Source: Owenia fusiformis
Taxonomy: Eukaryota; Annelida; Polychaeta; Sabellida; Oweniidae
Assembly: GCA_903813345.2 (NCBI GenBank)
Contig: CAIIXF020000145.1
Coordinates: 1-25,000, forward strand
Direction: 5' to 3'
DNA: 25,000 nucleotides
Part shown: positions 1 through 10,868 of the stretch, piece after piece
How positions within the stretch are numbered: position 1 is the first letter of the stretch
Layout: each line of letters starts with the position of its first letter
The notes under the pieces: generated by a model
What the model saw: the letters and a program-made list of their open reading frames with translations, nothing else
Database searches by the model: none
What the model was told of the DNA's origin: nothing
Made by a program: the position numbers and the translations under genes

Positions 1-431
1 AATAAGTATTTTCTTAATTTGAAAACTTTCGATGCATTTAATACTTGTAGAAAAGTTCGTTGCATGTCTTCGAGTGATTTACAATGTTCCCCACTGTCGT
101 CCCTTTAAAGGCAAACAGGAAACATATTTTAGATAGTTTGTGGCATTTTGGCTTTTATGTCACGAAATTAAGGGAACAAGTTGTGACATTTACAAACACT
201 GGTATTACATCACTGTCAAGCACAGCTGCAATTATCTCAAATTGGACGTCGTTTAATGAATTTAAGACGTTTTGATGCTAATTTCTCCCCAATTTAAGTT
301 GGCCTATAGAGTTGAGTGTACAATGATAACTCAATTATGTATTAACTTTGCTTTACGGTGTCATTAAAGAAGGATTCCCCATGGAAATACATACAAAATA
401 TTGCGTTTGAGATTGAACTGCTGCTTTAAGA
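1..431. other. no gene seen
   Basis: AT-rich sequence with stop codons in all frames at short intervals. I see no repeat, RNA gene or recognisable coding segment here. Confidence 0.6.
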
Positions 432-540
432 AGGCCATGTGCCCTTAAGGTGACCTGTATGCCTTAAGGCCAATGTACCTTAAAGGTGACTAATTTCCTC
501 TCAACGTGGTGTATATGCCCTTAAAATGAGTTACTTACAC
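432..540. repeat. degenerate short repeat, CCTTAA(A)GGTGAC motif
   Basis: The motif GCCCTTAAGGTGAC recurs in decayed form: 'gcccttaaggtgacc' near 440, 'gccttaaggc' near 461, 'ccttaaaggtgac' near 478 and 'gcccttaaaatgag' near 517. Spacing is irregular (about 20-40 bp). It looks like an eroded minisatellite flanking the well-preserved array that starts at 564. Confidence 0.4.
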
Positions 541-563
541 ATCCAATGCTTTATCTGTCCTAG

Positions 564-1095
564 GTTGGCATTATATTCCCCATTCGCCAGAGGTTGACAT
601 TTTGTGCCACAATTCGCCCGAGTTGACATCATGCTCCCCATTCGCCCTAGGTTGACATGTTGTGCCACAATTTGCCTGAGTTGACATCATGCTCCCCCAT
701 TCGCCCTAGGTTGACATGTTGTGCCACAATTCGCCCGAGTTGACATCATGCTCCCCATTCGCCCTAGGTTGACATTTTGTGCCACAATTCGCCCGAGTTG
801 ACATCATGCTCCCCATTCGCCCTAGGTTGACATGTTGTGCCTTAATTTGCCCGAGTTGACATCATGCTCCCCCATTCGCCATAGGTTGACATCATGCTCC
901 CCCATTCGCCATAGATTGAAATTATTTTCCCCCATTCGCTTTAGGTTGACATCATGCTCCCCCATTCGCCCTAGGTTGACATCATGCTCCCCCATTCGCC
1001 CTAGGTTGACATCATGCTCCCCCATTCGCCATAGGTTGATAACATGTTCCCCCATTAACCCTAGGTTGAAATTATGCGCCCACACTTGGAGTGCA
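564..1095. repeat. 29/30-bp minisatellite with dimeric and monomeric sections
   Basis: About 18 units can be read one after another. Two monomer types are visible. Type A begins TTGACATCATGCTCCCC and ends CATTCGCCCTAGG (29 or 30 bp, depending on four or five C). Type B begins TTGACATGTTGTGCCACAA and ends TTCGCCCGAG (29 bp). From about 594 to 855 they alternate B-A-B-A, a 58-59-bp higher-order unit. From 856 onward only type A follows, at a strict 30-bp period (856, 886, 916, 946, 976, 1006, 1036, 1066), decaying after 1066. The 30-bp section is open in several frames on both strands simply because 30 is a multiple of three. Confidence 0.93.
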
Positions 1096-1997
1096 CATGT
1101 AAAAGATATGCCTTGGGAAGTTTGAGATGGCATTTATGCCTGTATCCTATGAACCTTTCAAATTAACAACAACATGCCGTTAAATAGAAATTACCCCTGG
1201 TGTTTTAATAAATGGATAGGATAGCTATACTAGTTTATCATATAATATATAGAATTAGTTCATAGTCTTCCCAGTGTGTAAAAGTGATTTCTGCTTCAAA
1301 TGGAACCATTCTTGAACATTGGCATAGCCGTCATCCTAAACACCAGGATGTGACTGTGATTGTGTCTCAAGTGGATCTAAATTGTCAATTTCAGTTCTGC
1401 AGTCAAGGGGTTTGCAAAAACCAATCATTGAAAGTTAGAACCATTTACCTCTAGCTATAAACAAGGTCTAAGATAACCCTCTGGTCAGATTTGATTCATT
1501 TCACGAATAAGATTGAAAATGTACGTTATCTTTGATCGATGTATCAATCATTTGGGCCTTAATGAAACATATTTGAACGAAAAGAGCATCGCTCGCAATA
1601 ACAACTTTGAGACGTATCAGATTGTTTGTGTTTTAATTGACAAAAATCGATAGTGCTGTAGGAATTAAGTTTAATTTACCGGGGATTGATTTTTGATACT
1701 GTAACATTTCCCCCGTATTCGAATTTCGTCCTCGTCATTAAAAAATTCCGATACTTTAAAAATGTATTTGGTTTATTGCCATTTCTCTTCTTGAAATATA
1801 TATAATACATATGAGGATTATTAAATTGGAGGTTTTGGATACAGGGTAAATTCGGAGGAAAATACAATATGTCTAATTAAATCATTAAATACCTGATTTA
1901 TCCTACATTTAGTACATTATAAGGGTCATAAAATATAGCGAAATGCTCTGAACGAAATTCACTGGGTTTACTGAGCGGGGGATACACCTCGAGATAC
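1096..1997. other. no gene seen
   Basis: Intergenic AT-rich DNA with only short chance open frames. Nothing recognisable. Confidence 0.55.
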
Positions 1998-2023
1998 AGC
2001 AGGAGACATATATGCCTCCTGCT
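1998..2023. repeat. 26-bp palindrome
   Basis: The sequence reads AGCAGGAG, one base, CATATATG, one base, CTCCTGCT. The outer 8-bp arms are perfectly complementary and the core CATATATG is itself a palindrome. Only the A/C pair at 2006/2015 fails to match. It could extrude as a cruciform or be a dimeric protein-binding site; no function can be assigned. Confidence 0.8.
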
Positions 2024-2206
2024 TACTTCAGATATCAATTATATGCCTGTTTGTTATTTACCTATGACACTACTAACTATAGGATAAATGTTTAGGTTTA
2101 CAAGAATCTATCACTCAGTTTAGTTCCTTCTGTATTCAATGGTGAGATGATTTTACAAATACAATAATATGGGTGAGCTCTAAAAGGCAATGGGCGTGGT
2201 GCCTGG

Positions 2207-2698
2207 TTGTTAAATATACGAACGAGCAAACGGTTCATTTATGGACGTAATTTATGAACGTTGAAGGTATTGCAACCGCCTTTGGACTGGCATAGATGTC
2301 TGGGAGAAATGATTTGAATAAACACAAATTAATCATTTATCCCTTGGCCAGCCCTTCGTAACGTTGGTAATTTTTATCCCCTAAAGCAACATTTGATTTT
2401 AGTCTTGCACGTACATCTTTATATTATCTCTACATGTAATATTATTCTAGAGATCTCACTTAATATACTGTATTATAATTACGTACACAAATCGTCTCAG
2501 TTCATGTATAACACATAGGCACATTGTTATTGATCAGATTCACTATCTGTATTACGTTACGATGGGCTAGCAAAGTGATAAATAATTAATATCTGTTTAT
2601 TTATATAATATCCCCAATACATCTTTGTCAGTCCAAAGGCGGTTGCAATACATTCAACGTTCATAAATTTACTGTTTGTTCGTTCGTATATTTAACAA
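2207..2698. mobile_element. 492-bp fold-back (MITE-like) element with ~150-bp arms
   Basis: The left end starts TTGTTAAATATACGAACGA and the right end is its near reverse complement, finishing CGTATATTTAACAA at 2698. Arm similarity continues inward through 'tttatgaacgttgaa', 'tattgcaaccgcctttggac' (2269-2287 against 2631-2649) and 'ccttcgtaacg' (2353-2363 against about 2553-2565), giving arms of about 150 bp. A shared 'acgtac' near 2410 and 2482 suggests weaker symmetry almost to the centre. There is no ORF of note and no transposase. I could not identify a convincing target-site duplication (left flank 'gcctgg', right flank 'ttagac'), so the superfamily is open. Confidence 0.85.
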
Positions 2699-2890
2699 TT
2701 AGACAACTAAACTATGATTAACAAAACCATTTTATTTATAGTATTCATAGTATTTCTTTGCAAGTAGTATATATTTAAGGTAAATATTATTAAATGTTTC
2801 GGCAATAACATTTATTTAGAAACACCTGGGCAAGTCAACAGGAACTGTGAAATAAAGTCAAATTGACAATTTAATATCTCCATTATATTT

Positions 2891-3060
2891 GCCTCATATA
2901 TTTCAATGTGCCTCATATATTTAACCGTGCCTCGTATATTCAAAATGTCCTCATTTATTTCAATTTGCCTCACAACGTTAGATTTGCATCATATGCCTAA
3001 ATTGTCCTCACATATTTTATTTCGCCCCATCTATTCTAATTTGCCTCATATAATTTTTAG
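2891..3060. repeat. 19-bp minisatellite, GCCTCATATATTTCAATKT
   Basis: Nine consecutive units fall at an exact 19-bp period: 2891, 2910, 2929, 2948, 2967, 2986, 3005, 3024 and 3043. Each begins GCCTC or TCCTC (one GCATC, one GCCCC), followed by an AT-rich half. Units are diverged in sequence but keep the period without indels. Confidence 0.88.
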
Positions 3061-3357
3061 ATCCCTGCTACGGCCTTCTGGGAATGATATTTGATTATAT
3101 AAACAGAGCGATGTTTTTTGTTGTTCAAAAAATTGTTTGAAGTACAAATCAATAAATAACTTCATAACAAAATATTTCATTATGATAAACAGAAAAAAAG
3201 TTTATTTATGACGGTTGTGTCTATTTTCAGAAACGCCGAGGTACATATGACACTGCAGGCGTTTATGACAATGAATCTACTTTCCATACAGATCTATGTA
3301 TAGAATCATAACAGGTATGTGCCTAGTATATCCAATCCTCTGTATAACTAATTCATC
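3061..3357. other. no gene seen
   Basis: AT-rich DNA. A splice-acceptor-like 'tgtctattttcag' ends at about 3230, but no coding exon can be supported after it. Confidence 0.5.
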
Positions 3358-3406
3358 AGGCGTGCTATCGGAATATCATATTGTGAAAGTGTCACAGGTA
3401 CTCACC
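3358..3406. repeat. dispersed repeat copy, related to hairpin at 22885-22976
   Basis: The stretch from 'ggcgtgctatcgg' through 'gaatatcatattgtgaaagt' to 'gtcacaggtactcacc' closely matches the right arm plus loop edge of the hairpin at 22931-22978 (gcgggcttcgtgg / aatatcacttgtgaacg / cacaggtattcacc). It matches the reverse complement of that hairpin's left arm even better (about 27 of 30 positions over 3369-3398). It therefore looks like a half copy of one interspersed palindromic family. Confidence 0.7.
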
Positions 3407-3591
3407 GAAAGTAGAGTGAAATATTTGTTTTATTATATCATTAACTGCAACTGTCTGTTGCATACGTGGCATTCGACATCATGGATGGCACTCCGCAGTG
3501 ATCCCTGTCTATGTAGTCTTGATTTCTCACTTCACAAAATTGTTATAAGTTTGTATTCGGGACAGCATCTTTTCCATTCAATCGAGGTTGG

Positions 3592-3648
3592 GCCATGCAG
3601 CCGAAGGTAAGCCATAAAACCGAAGGTAAGCCATACAACCGAATTTGC
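3592..3648. repeat. three 19-bp tandem units, GCCATRMARCCGAAGGTAA
   Basis: Units GCCATGCAGCCGAAGGTAA (3592), GCCATAAAACCGAAGGTAA (3611) and GCCATACAACCGAATTTG (3630) follow head to tail. The period equals that of the array at 2891-3060, but the sequence differs. Confidence 0.8.
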
Positions 3649-3973
3649 CTATTCAATCTGACGGAGAATGCCGAGCCTGTCTTTTTGACCAATTAGAGAC
3701 GTCCTCTTCACAATCGTGGTACCCTCGGCCAACTTCGTTTGCAAAGAAAATCTTCGGCAGTCTCCGGCTTTTCTTGAGGTATCTTCGGTTGCAAGCAAAA
3801 AGTCGACACCCGTTTGTATTCAGTTCACGTTTTTGCACTTTTTTAAGTCTACATCGTTCCCAATTTCCTTTCTCCGTCCAATCTAATTTTTTTGTGTATA
3901 TTTTCAATTAATTTGAAGTTTTTTGGTCATAAATTCCTTTAAATCTTTTCTCATCTGCCATTTTGACTTACAG
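3649..3973. other. no supported gene; open on both strands by chance
   Basis: A stretch of roughly 255 bp is open on both strands. Neither translation has a recognisable motif, and there is no start or splice context to favour one, so I do not call a gene. Confidence 0.45.
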
Positions 3974-4022
3974 TGAACGATGACAAATTTATTGAAATCT
4001 CCCGGGGAGCGTGGAATATCGC
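3974..4022. repeat. dispersed repeat copy (GAACGAT / CCCGGGG / GTGGAATATC modules)
   Basis: Two modules sit together. The first, 'gaacgatgacaaattt' ending 'atctcccgggg', matches 23174-23196 (gaacgatttataatttcccgggg). The second, 'agcgtggaatatcgc', matches the GTGGAATATCAC of the hairpin arm at 22940-22951. Both modules therefore occur again within a few hundred bases of each other near 23 kb, which implies a shared interspersed family. Confidence 0.55.
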
Positions 4023-4029
4023 TATATAT

Positions 4030-6451
4030 ACAGTGAACATGCTAATCATTGTATACCACCAGATAGTCCATGACACGTGACCCAGTTTTGACCAATCATA
4101 CAGTTGCTTACAGAAAGTAATATAACAATGTCTTATATTCCATTATTTCATCAAACGGTTGATTTGCATTTCAATAGACACTGTGTCAATCAAAAGGAAA
4201 AAGGGATTTTCTTAAAGAAATGTTAAAATTAAAGTTTATTCAACATCCAAAGATACGACTTCACAATCATCTCAGACACAGGGAGGATTCGCTCCTAGAC
4301 CTCCATCTCGATATTCGACCTTCACCTTTATCGACGACAAAACTAAAAATTCTGTTATTTTCTGACATTATAATTATTACAAATTCACAATCAACTATCC
4401 AAAAGATTTGAACTAATATTTTTATCACTTCTTGTGCTTTTCATTTTGTGTTTCGAAATAAGACCAAAACTCGCAATCGAAACTCTGAAGTGAACAGATG
4501 GCAGTTGTAATCAAGACACGACTCCATATTTGACAGAATATCGGGATTGATCTCTGGGAGACAATCCTCCTCGACCAGGCATGACTTCTCAATTATATGT
4601 TTATTCATCATCCCCAGATATGAATTCTCTATCATCCTGTTGTTGAAATTTTACTTCAATCTGTTTACTTTGGCTAAACGATCTTGAACCGAAACACTTT
4701 GAAATAATCCACAGGTAATATAACCAACCAATCGCAAATACAAACGTGGTTGTGTTTTGTGTCAGCGTCTATGATTGGTTTAAGAAGGTCACGGGTCTTG
4801 CACTTCGCAAATATGACGAAATACTAGTATTAAAATGTAAAATGAATGATGTCCTTTACGAGATACATAGATCAATGGTCTAAAATTAGAAACCTACAAG
4901 ACATCAAGAATGTATTCTAAGGTTTAAACATGTGTTATGTAAAATTCAGGATATAAAATAACAGTAAAAACGAATCGTACACATGGACCTTGCGTCACAA
5001 TTGTATTCGATAATGCATTCAGGAAAAATAGTCTTCTTTATTAAGATCCCAATTGAGTCTTGTTACTGAATCACAGTGTGAATGTTTCGAGATAGAGGGC
5101 GCTAATTCCAATCAAACAGACAAACATTACACTTTGAATCGTTAATTCTTTTGACATCCATGGTAGGGGCTTCTTTTACATAATCACTGGCCCTCAACCT
5201 GGATTATCTCAATAAAAAAATTGATCAATCATTTAAACAATAGCTCAATGGAGAAACAATAGTTTTAACAATAGAAAACAAATTTAAGGAAATAAATGTT
5301 AAGCGAATATGTAGCGAGCATGGGGAATACAATTCTGGGGATAATTACTGGAAATATAAGATATATCGTGATAATATATAGTCGCTTTATCTTATAAGGA
5401 ATGGTCATGATTCTGCTATCGACCACGTTTAGCCCTATATGTTATTGACTATTAAAGGGAATAGAAAGGAGAGAGAAGTCCAAAACTTAAAATGACGAAA
5501 TGTTCCAACTCTAATTTAGGATAATACTTCAACTTTTAAGAATATCTAGAAATAATTCAAAGGGTAGACGTCTCCAATTCCATTCAGCTCTCAGAATGAC
5601 ATAGTTCAATAGTTCTACTCTCTGTAGTTAAGTTAGACCTACCCATTCTCTTGTTAGGCCCGTTAGAAATGCCAGCGATGTTTACACTGGACGAACCAAA
5701 GTACCGTACTTATAAATTCTCCTAAAAAGCAATGATGTTAAAATGCACACAAAAGCTAAAATTGTTGAAATGTGATATTTCTGCAAAAATTTGGAAAGGT
5801 AACACCTCATAGTACAATGAACAAATATATGTTACGATCCACAAATTTTCCTGAGTAATAATGCAATAATAATGACGCGAATGAAGAGTAAAAAAATCGA
5901 AATTGAGATTATTGAGATCATCATTAAATATCATTTTGCTTATACATATTTACTTTCCTAAACATTCCTTGTTGAAATGATACAATATGTTTCACTGGTA
6001 AACATATCACCGTTTAGCCATGAACAAATACAGTTATTCCATCGGGAAATCCAATATTCAATTGGAAATCACCTTATTGAATCTCGGCCCTTGTGCCTTT
6101 AATCAACGTCAACAAAATGACCAAGCACTTCTTCATATAGTTCCTCGGGTGGAATTATTAGACCCACTTTTCCAGAAATTGTGTAATTATTCACTATCAA
6201 ACTCAAGATTGCTTTTTCTTGGAAGAACAAATTCGGGTTGATGTATTGTGAACGAGTTCTTTTACTGATTTTTGCTAAATTGTATTTCGGTAATTGTGTT
6301 TCTCTCTCGGTTTTTGATATTGTTATTTTGTTAATGTATCGAAAGTGCTGTAAATATCGCATTAATGTCGCCATCATTAGTGATGTAATCTATCAAACCG
6401 GGAACCTTGCCTCGCTTAGATGATACTAATACAGTACCCTCAGAAATAGTG
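4030..6451. other. long intergenic stretch, no gene seen
   Basis: The longest open frames are below 100 codons and resemble no family. No tandem array, RNA gene or clear inverted-repeat element was found. A weak inverted match (4073-4100 against 4770-4796, sharing ACCAATCATA) is listed among the rejected items. Confidence 0.5.
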
Positions 6452-6950
6452 TGACGTCAGGATAAGTGCATTGTTGTTGTAGAAAGTACTTGTGTGTTTG
6501 GTACGTCAGGATAAGTGCATTATTGTTTGTAGAACGTACTTGTGTGTTTGGTACGTCAGGATAAGTTTATTGTTGTTCATATAAAGTACGTGTGTGTTTG
6601 GTACGTCGGGATAAGTGCATTATTGTTCGTAGAAAGTACTTGTGTGTTTGGTACGTCAGGATAAGTGCATTATTGTTTGTAGAAAGTACTTGTGTGTTTG
6701 GTACGTTAGGATAAGTGCATTGTTGTTTGTAGGAAGTACTTGTGTGTTTTGTACGTCAAGATAAATGCATTGTTGTTTGTAGAAAGTACGTGTGTGTTTG
6801 GTACGTTAGGATAAGTGCATTATTGTTTTTAGAAAGTACTTGTGTGTTTGGTACGTCAGGATAAGTGCATTATTGTTTGTAGAAAAAACGTATTTGTTTG
6901 GTTCGTAAGTATAAGTGCATTTGTGTTAGTAGTTGGTACTTGTACGTCAG
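6452..6950. repeat. 50-bp-period minisatellite, about 10 copies
   Basis: The unit reads GTACGTCAGGATAAGTGCAT, then TATTGTTTGTAGAAAGTACT, then TGTGTGTTTG, exactly 50 bp. Units start at 6501, 6551, 6601, 6651, 6701, 6751, 6801 and 6851. A shortened first copy (6452) and a decayed last copy (6901) complete the array. Variation is by point substitution with no length drift. The period is not a multiple of three, so no repeat ORF arises. Confidence 0.95.
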
Positions 6951-9900
6951 TTGTTGTCTTGACTTATCATCATTCTTTGACTCGATTGTGTAGAATTTAA
7001 TAGTTCGAAGTTGATCCAGCTTCTATTTTCGTTAAAAGCCAATCTTTTAAAGTGTGTGCAATAACGACCGGGTCTGTTTTTATAACCATCCCGATGCGTC
7101 AGAAAATGTTCAGGCATTTTGATAAACAATAATAAATAGGCACCAATGAAGCGTAGCATATAAAGAGTTCTTAAGAATCTCAGAAACAGGTCTGGAGATT
7201 TTAGAGTGCGAGTGTTAGCTATTAGGCCTATATTGCTAGCATATGTTCTTTGTACTAGTGAGTCTTCCCATCAAAAACAGCTGGAAACAGTCGAACTAAA
7301 ACCAAACCTGATCTAGTGGATCGTGGCAGGCGAATGCCAACGCAACTAGATGTTGTTGCCTGTAATTTGTTTAAACCCGAGAAGCCATCCCATGTAGAAA
7401 ATGTCAACCATACCTTAATTGGTCATTTTTCGATGAACTATGAATGAAGCGTCACGTGTTCTGATATTTCCTGACAACTTACCGTGTTGCCTTCATTTTT
7501 ACGAATTAGGTTTCTCATTTATTCCTCGTTTTTGCGTGGTTTTACACAATGTTATTAATTTACTAACTCAATGCTACTTATAACAGGTGAATCGTTATAC
7601 ACCTGAATACATTGTCATACGAAAAACGCTCATGACGGTCGTATTTTGAAATACTTTGAGTGACGAAAGCGAAAATAGCAGGGAATAAAGCAAACAAACC
7701 TTTTGAGAATAATCTAAAGTCCATAAAAGCTAAAGACTTATTGTTTAAGACAGGAATGAGATGAAATATAAGTGATTTTCAGGATCGTTTTCTCAAAGTG
7801 TTTCATGTTCAGGTGTATTTGAAGTCCATCCTCCCAATTGGAACATAAAGAAATAAATTATTGTCTTGATTCTGTCTGGTCTTTTTGATATTGATTGTTT
7901 ATATCCCCTTTGTTTGCATATTAGCCGCGGGGGTTGAGGGGGAGACGCAATGCCAATCAAAAATCCCTGGCCTGAATCTAGGACTTTTTGCTGAAATTTA
8001 AAAATCTTAAAATTAAAAAACGCGAAGGTCAAAATGATGAGGCTTGTTCTTTATTTTAGGGGTTGATGGCATCTAGGGTGTTGGACCCGACACCCCTGTC
8101 ACATCCTTGATCCGCGCCTTATTTACGTAGACCCCGACCCCATCATGCCGATTAAGGACAAACTGGGTCGTATTCCCATTATTTCTATAATATAACATCA
8201 TTATGAACAACCATTGGACTCCAACAATAAATGATATGAAACGAATAATATGATTTAGGTGTCTTCATGTGTTATGACAATGAAATTGCTAAAAGTATCT
8301 ATTGGACGATAAATCGCTCAGCTAATACACTTGCCAATGATGCTGCTGCAGATAACCGAACAATTGATGCGTTTCCCTCCAAAACAATCTCAGTGCTATT
8401 TCTGAGCCCGAAATAGCGAACAAACGGAGAGATATACGCAACATTAAATGGTTGCAATTGGGAGTGACTATGATGTAAGAAATGATGACAATAAGTTTGT
8501 TTTGTGGTCAGTTTTGAGAATGGAATGGGTAGAATGAACGTTGAAGGGGGCTATTTTATGAATGGTACATCAAGATCGATAGTGCATTGATATTGATATT
8601 CGGGACATTTCGAGGAAAATGTGGAGTCCATAATTATCTCAAAAACGACCTTGAATTATAAGAAACTATCAGTTTGTTCGTTACAGCCACCACATTTGTA
8701 AAGAAATATACAGTGCGCGTCCGAGTTCTGTTCACAAAAAAATGTTGTAAACGATGCAATTTAAAAGCCATATGAGCTGCGTTCAATACATGTACATGTT
8801 TGATTTGACTTTGAGTCTTTTTAAATAAGTAAGTGTTGATTGGAATCTTTCTACTTTGCTGACATTCTTGAAAAACAATATAGAATCAAATCATATCAAC
8901 CGGAACGACACTATATGTATATCGAGCTGAACAATCTTGGTAGGCTATGGTAAAAGGGATCATAACAACATTTTGGACATTCACTTACAATATATTATTT
9001 AGAAGTCATTATCGTAATATATTCGATTAACCTTTTTAGGGTCCATCGATCTAAATAGCCTTGGAATCTAATTGATATCATTACAAAAACGACATCTTGG
9101 ACATTGTCTCGGACGCATACAAAAACAATTATGGTAATTAAATTGTCTATCTTAGAGCCTGCTTTGTCGATATTAAATTGACCATACGCATCATTTGGAG
9201 ACGAGTCAATATCAATTTGGGCGCATTTATCCCCATTAGGACTATTTAGTAGCGATCTGGTGTCATTAGTTTCTTGCGAACCCTTACTACTTTGGGAACG
9301 TGCGATATTATAATAACAAGATGTGAAAATATACGTCATATTCTACGGTGCTTGATCCAATTCAATCAGACAACACAATAAAACATTTTCTCGTATTGAT
9401 ATTGCAACACTATAACACTGTTCAATTGAAATATATCGAACTGTTTTGTAAAGGCCTGGCCTTACCTTACTTACTGAGACGCTTTACTAAATGGACAGTA
9501 AATCCTACGATTATTCTGGGATTCTTTCACTTTGGCTAGTATCGGTTGAAGACCTCGGAATCGATCCTTTACCAAATGGGAGTAGATTGCATACTTTACG
9601 AACTCTCGAGGGATACCGCACAATAAAACTATCTTTGGAATCAATATTTCACTGGTCTTCCGGAGAAACCACAGGGGACGAACCAACATCCACAAAATGT
9701 CATTCTCATCTAGTTGCATCATTGTGCCTGTTTCAGAAAATCTCTGTCTACAATGTCTCATTTTGATTTCGTGATAAAGATATGCGAGGTTTGCGCATCT
9801 CAAATCAAGGTATTCGTCCGCAAGTTGATAATGAGTCCGAGAAAAAATCAAACAAAACGTTTTCTAGCGTTATACCATTAACATTTCTATGTATTTGTTA

Positions 9901-10590
9901 CTTCTCATGCAGGACGCATGATACACCACATTGTTGGTATTCAGTTGGGTCTCTCAAATTATATCAGTTTGTTAACATGATTTTCATAGATATAATCGTA
10001 TTTGTAACTTGCTTATTCAAAAGAAGAGACTTAAAAAAAGAGGCGCGTGAGGATTGAACTGAATTGCGTTGTTTCATAGTTACAGTATATTCATTTGATT
10101 TTGACAGGGATTTTTGTTCTCATGGCATTCCAAGTTGTTTAAGCGCTTATTTTATAATTTTAATATATTATCTAATTTAGGGCGTTATGGACGAGTCCAT
10201 TGTAGACTGAATTACGAATCAACATTATTCACAAATAAAGAATATGTGAAATGCACTGCCTTAGAAACGAACTCCTTTCCTTCAAACCAAAATATTGGTT
10301 GAAATTGACTTTCTGATAGATTAATAACGTTGCCCTTCCAGCTCATGTAATTTTCTAAAATTTGTAAGGGGCATGTATGCCAATTTTTATTCTCTCGATA
10401 AGTGGAAAACACTGATCCTATGTTATTTGGAAGAACTCTTGTTCGAAAGTTATGTTATTCTAGCTACGCTGCATTTTTAAATGTATTATTGAAATCCCAA
10501 CAGTTTATTTTTTACACTTTTGAAGCCCTATAGTTTATGACCGCCATGCCTGAACATTACATTCCTTTCTAATTCAATCCTATTCTCTCT
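6951..10590. other. long intergenic stretch, no supported gene
   Basis: Two open frames on the minus strand stand out slightly by length: 8995-9339 (114 codons, rich in S, N, D and K in its first half) and 9471-9851 (126 codons). Neither shows a domain or signal peptide, and the second lies opposite open frames on the plus strand. Either could be a fragment of an exon, but I cannot support one. 10581-10600 holds a short CT run (tattctctctctctg) leading into the VNTR. Confidence 0.45.
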
Positions 10591-10600
10591 CTCTGTGGTG

Positions 10601-10810
10601 GTATCTTACATACGGGTATCTTATATACGGGTATCTTATATACGGGTATCTTACATACGGGTATCTTATATACGGGTATCTTATATACGGGTATCTTACA
10701 TACGGGTATCTTACATACGGGTATCTTACATACGGGTATCTTACATACGGGTATCTTACATACGGGTATCTTATATACGGGTATCTTACATACGGGTATC
10801 TTACACACGG
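10601..10810. repeat. 15-bp VNTR, GTATCTTAYATACGG, 14 copies
   Basis: Fourteen head-to-tail units of exactly 15 bp start at 10601 and end at 10810. The units differ almost only at one C/T position. In order the variants read C T T C T T C C C C C T C C, the last unit also having ACACAC. The near-perfect homogeneity implies recent expansion or ongoing length change. The array ends about 70 bp before the putative 3' splice site of the receptor gene. Because 15 is a multiple of three it is open in several frames on both strands, which is an artefact. Confidence 0.97.
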
Positions 10811-10868
10811 GACAGAATGTGTCAAGAGAAAGGATTAGTTCTAATTTTCTCTACATAATATTAAACTT

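Noticed and set aside
822-1133. Open frames of about 100 codons on both strands
   Set aside because: They lie in the 30-bp minisatellite. A period divisible by three without a stop in the unit gives open frames automatically, and both strands are open together.
4073-4796. Possible element bounded by inverted ACCAATCATA / TATGATTGGT with GTGACC nearby
   Set aside because: Similarity covers only about 19 of 26 positions and stops at once on either side. No target duplication or internal symmetry was found; chance or shared CCAAT-type motifs suffice.
6452-6950. CRISPR array
   Set aside because: The whole 50-bp unit repeats, with no unique spacers, and the context is eukaryotic. It is a minisatellite.
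7925-8125. Possible hAT MITE remnant (gccgcgggggttgaggggg ... ttgatccgcgcctta)
   Set aside because: The GGATC-GCGCC-like ends are not in a convincing inverted pair and no flanking duplication is visible.
8533-8547. Copy of GAACGTTGAAGG from the 2207-2698 element
   Set aside because: Only about 12 bases agree and the flanks do not; compatible with chance in 25 kb.
8995-9851. Minus-strand frames of 114 and 126 codons as exons
   Set aside because: No domain, no convincing splice sites at their edges, and plus-strand open frames of similar length overlap the second. Recorded only as uncertain in the intergenic entry.
10569-10858. Three overlapping repeat-peptide frames (VSYIR, CKIPV and RYPYV units)
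   Set aside because: All come from the 15-bp VNTR, open in several frames on both strands. No signal peptide, conserved start context or splice support.
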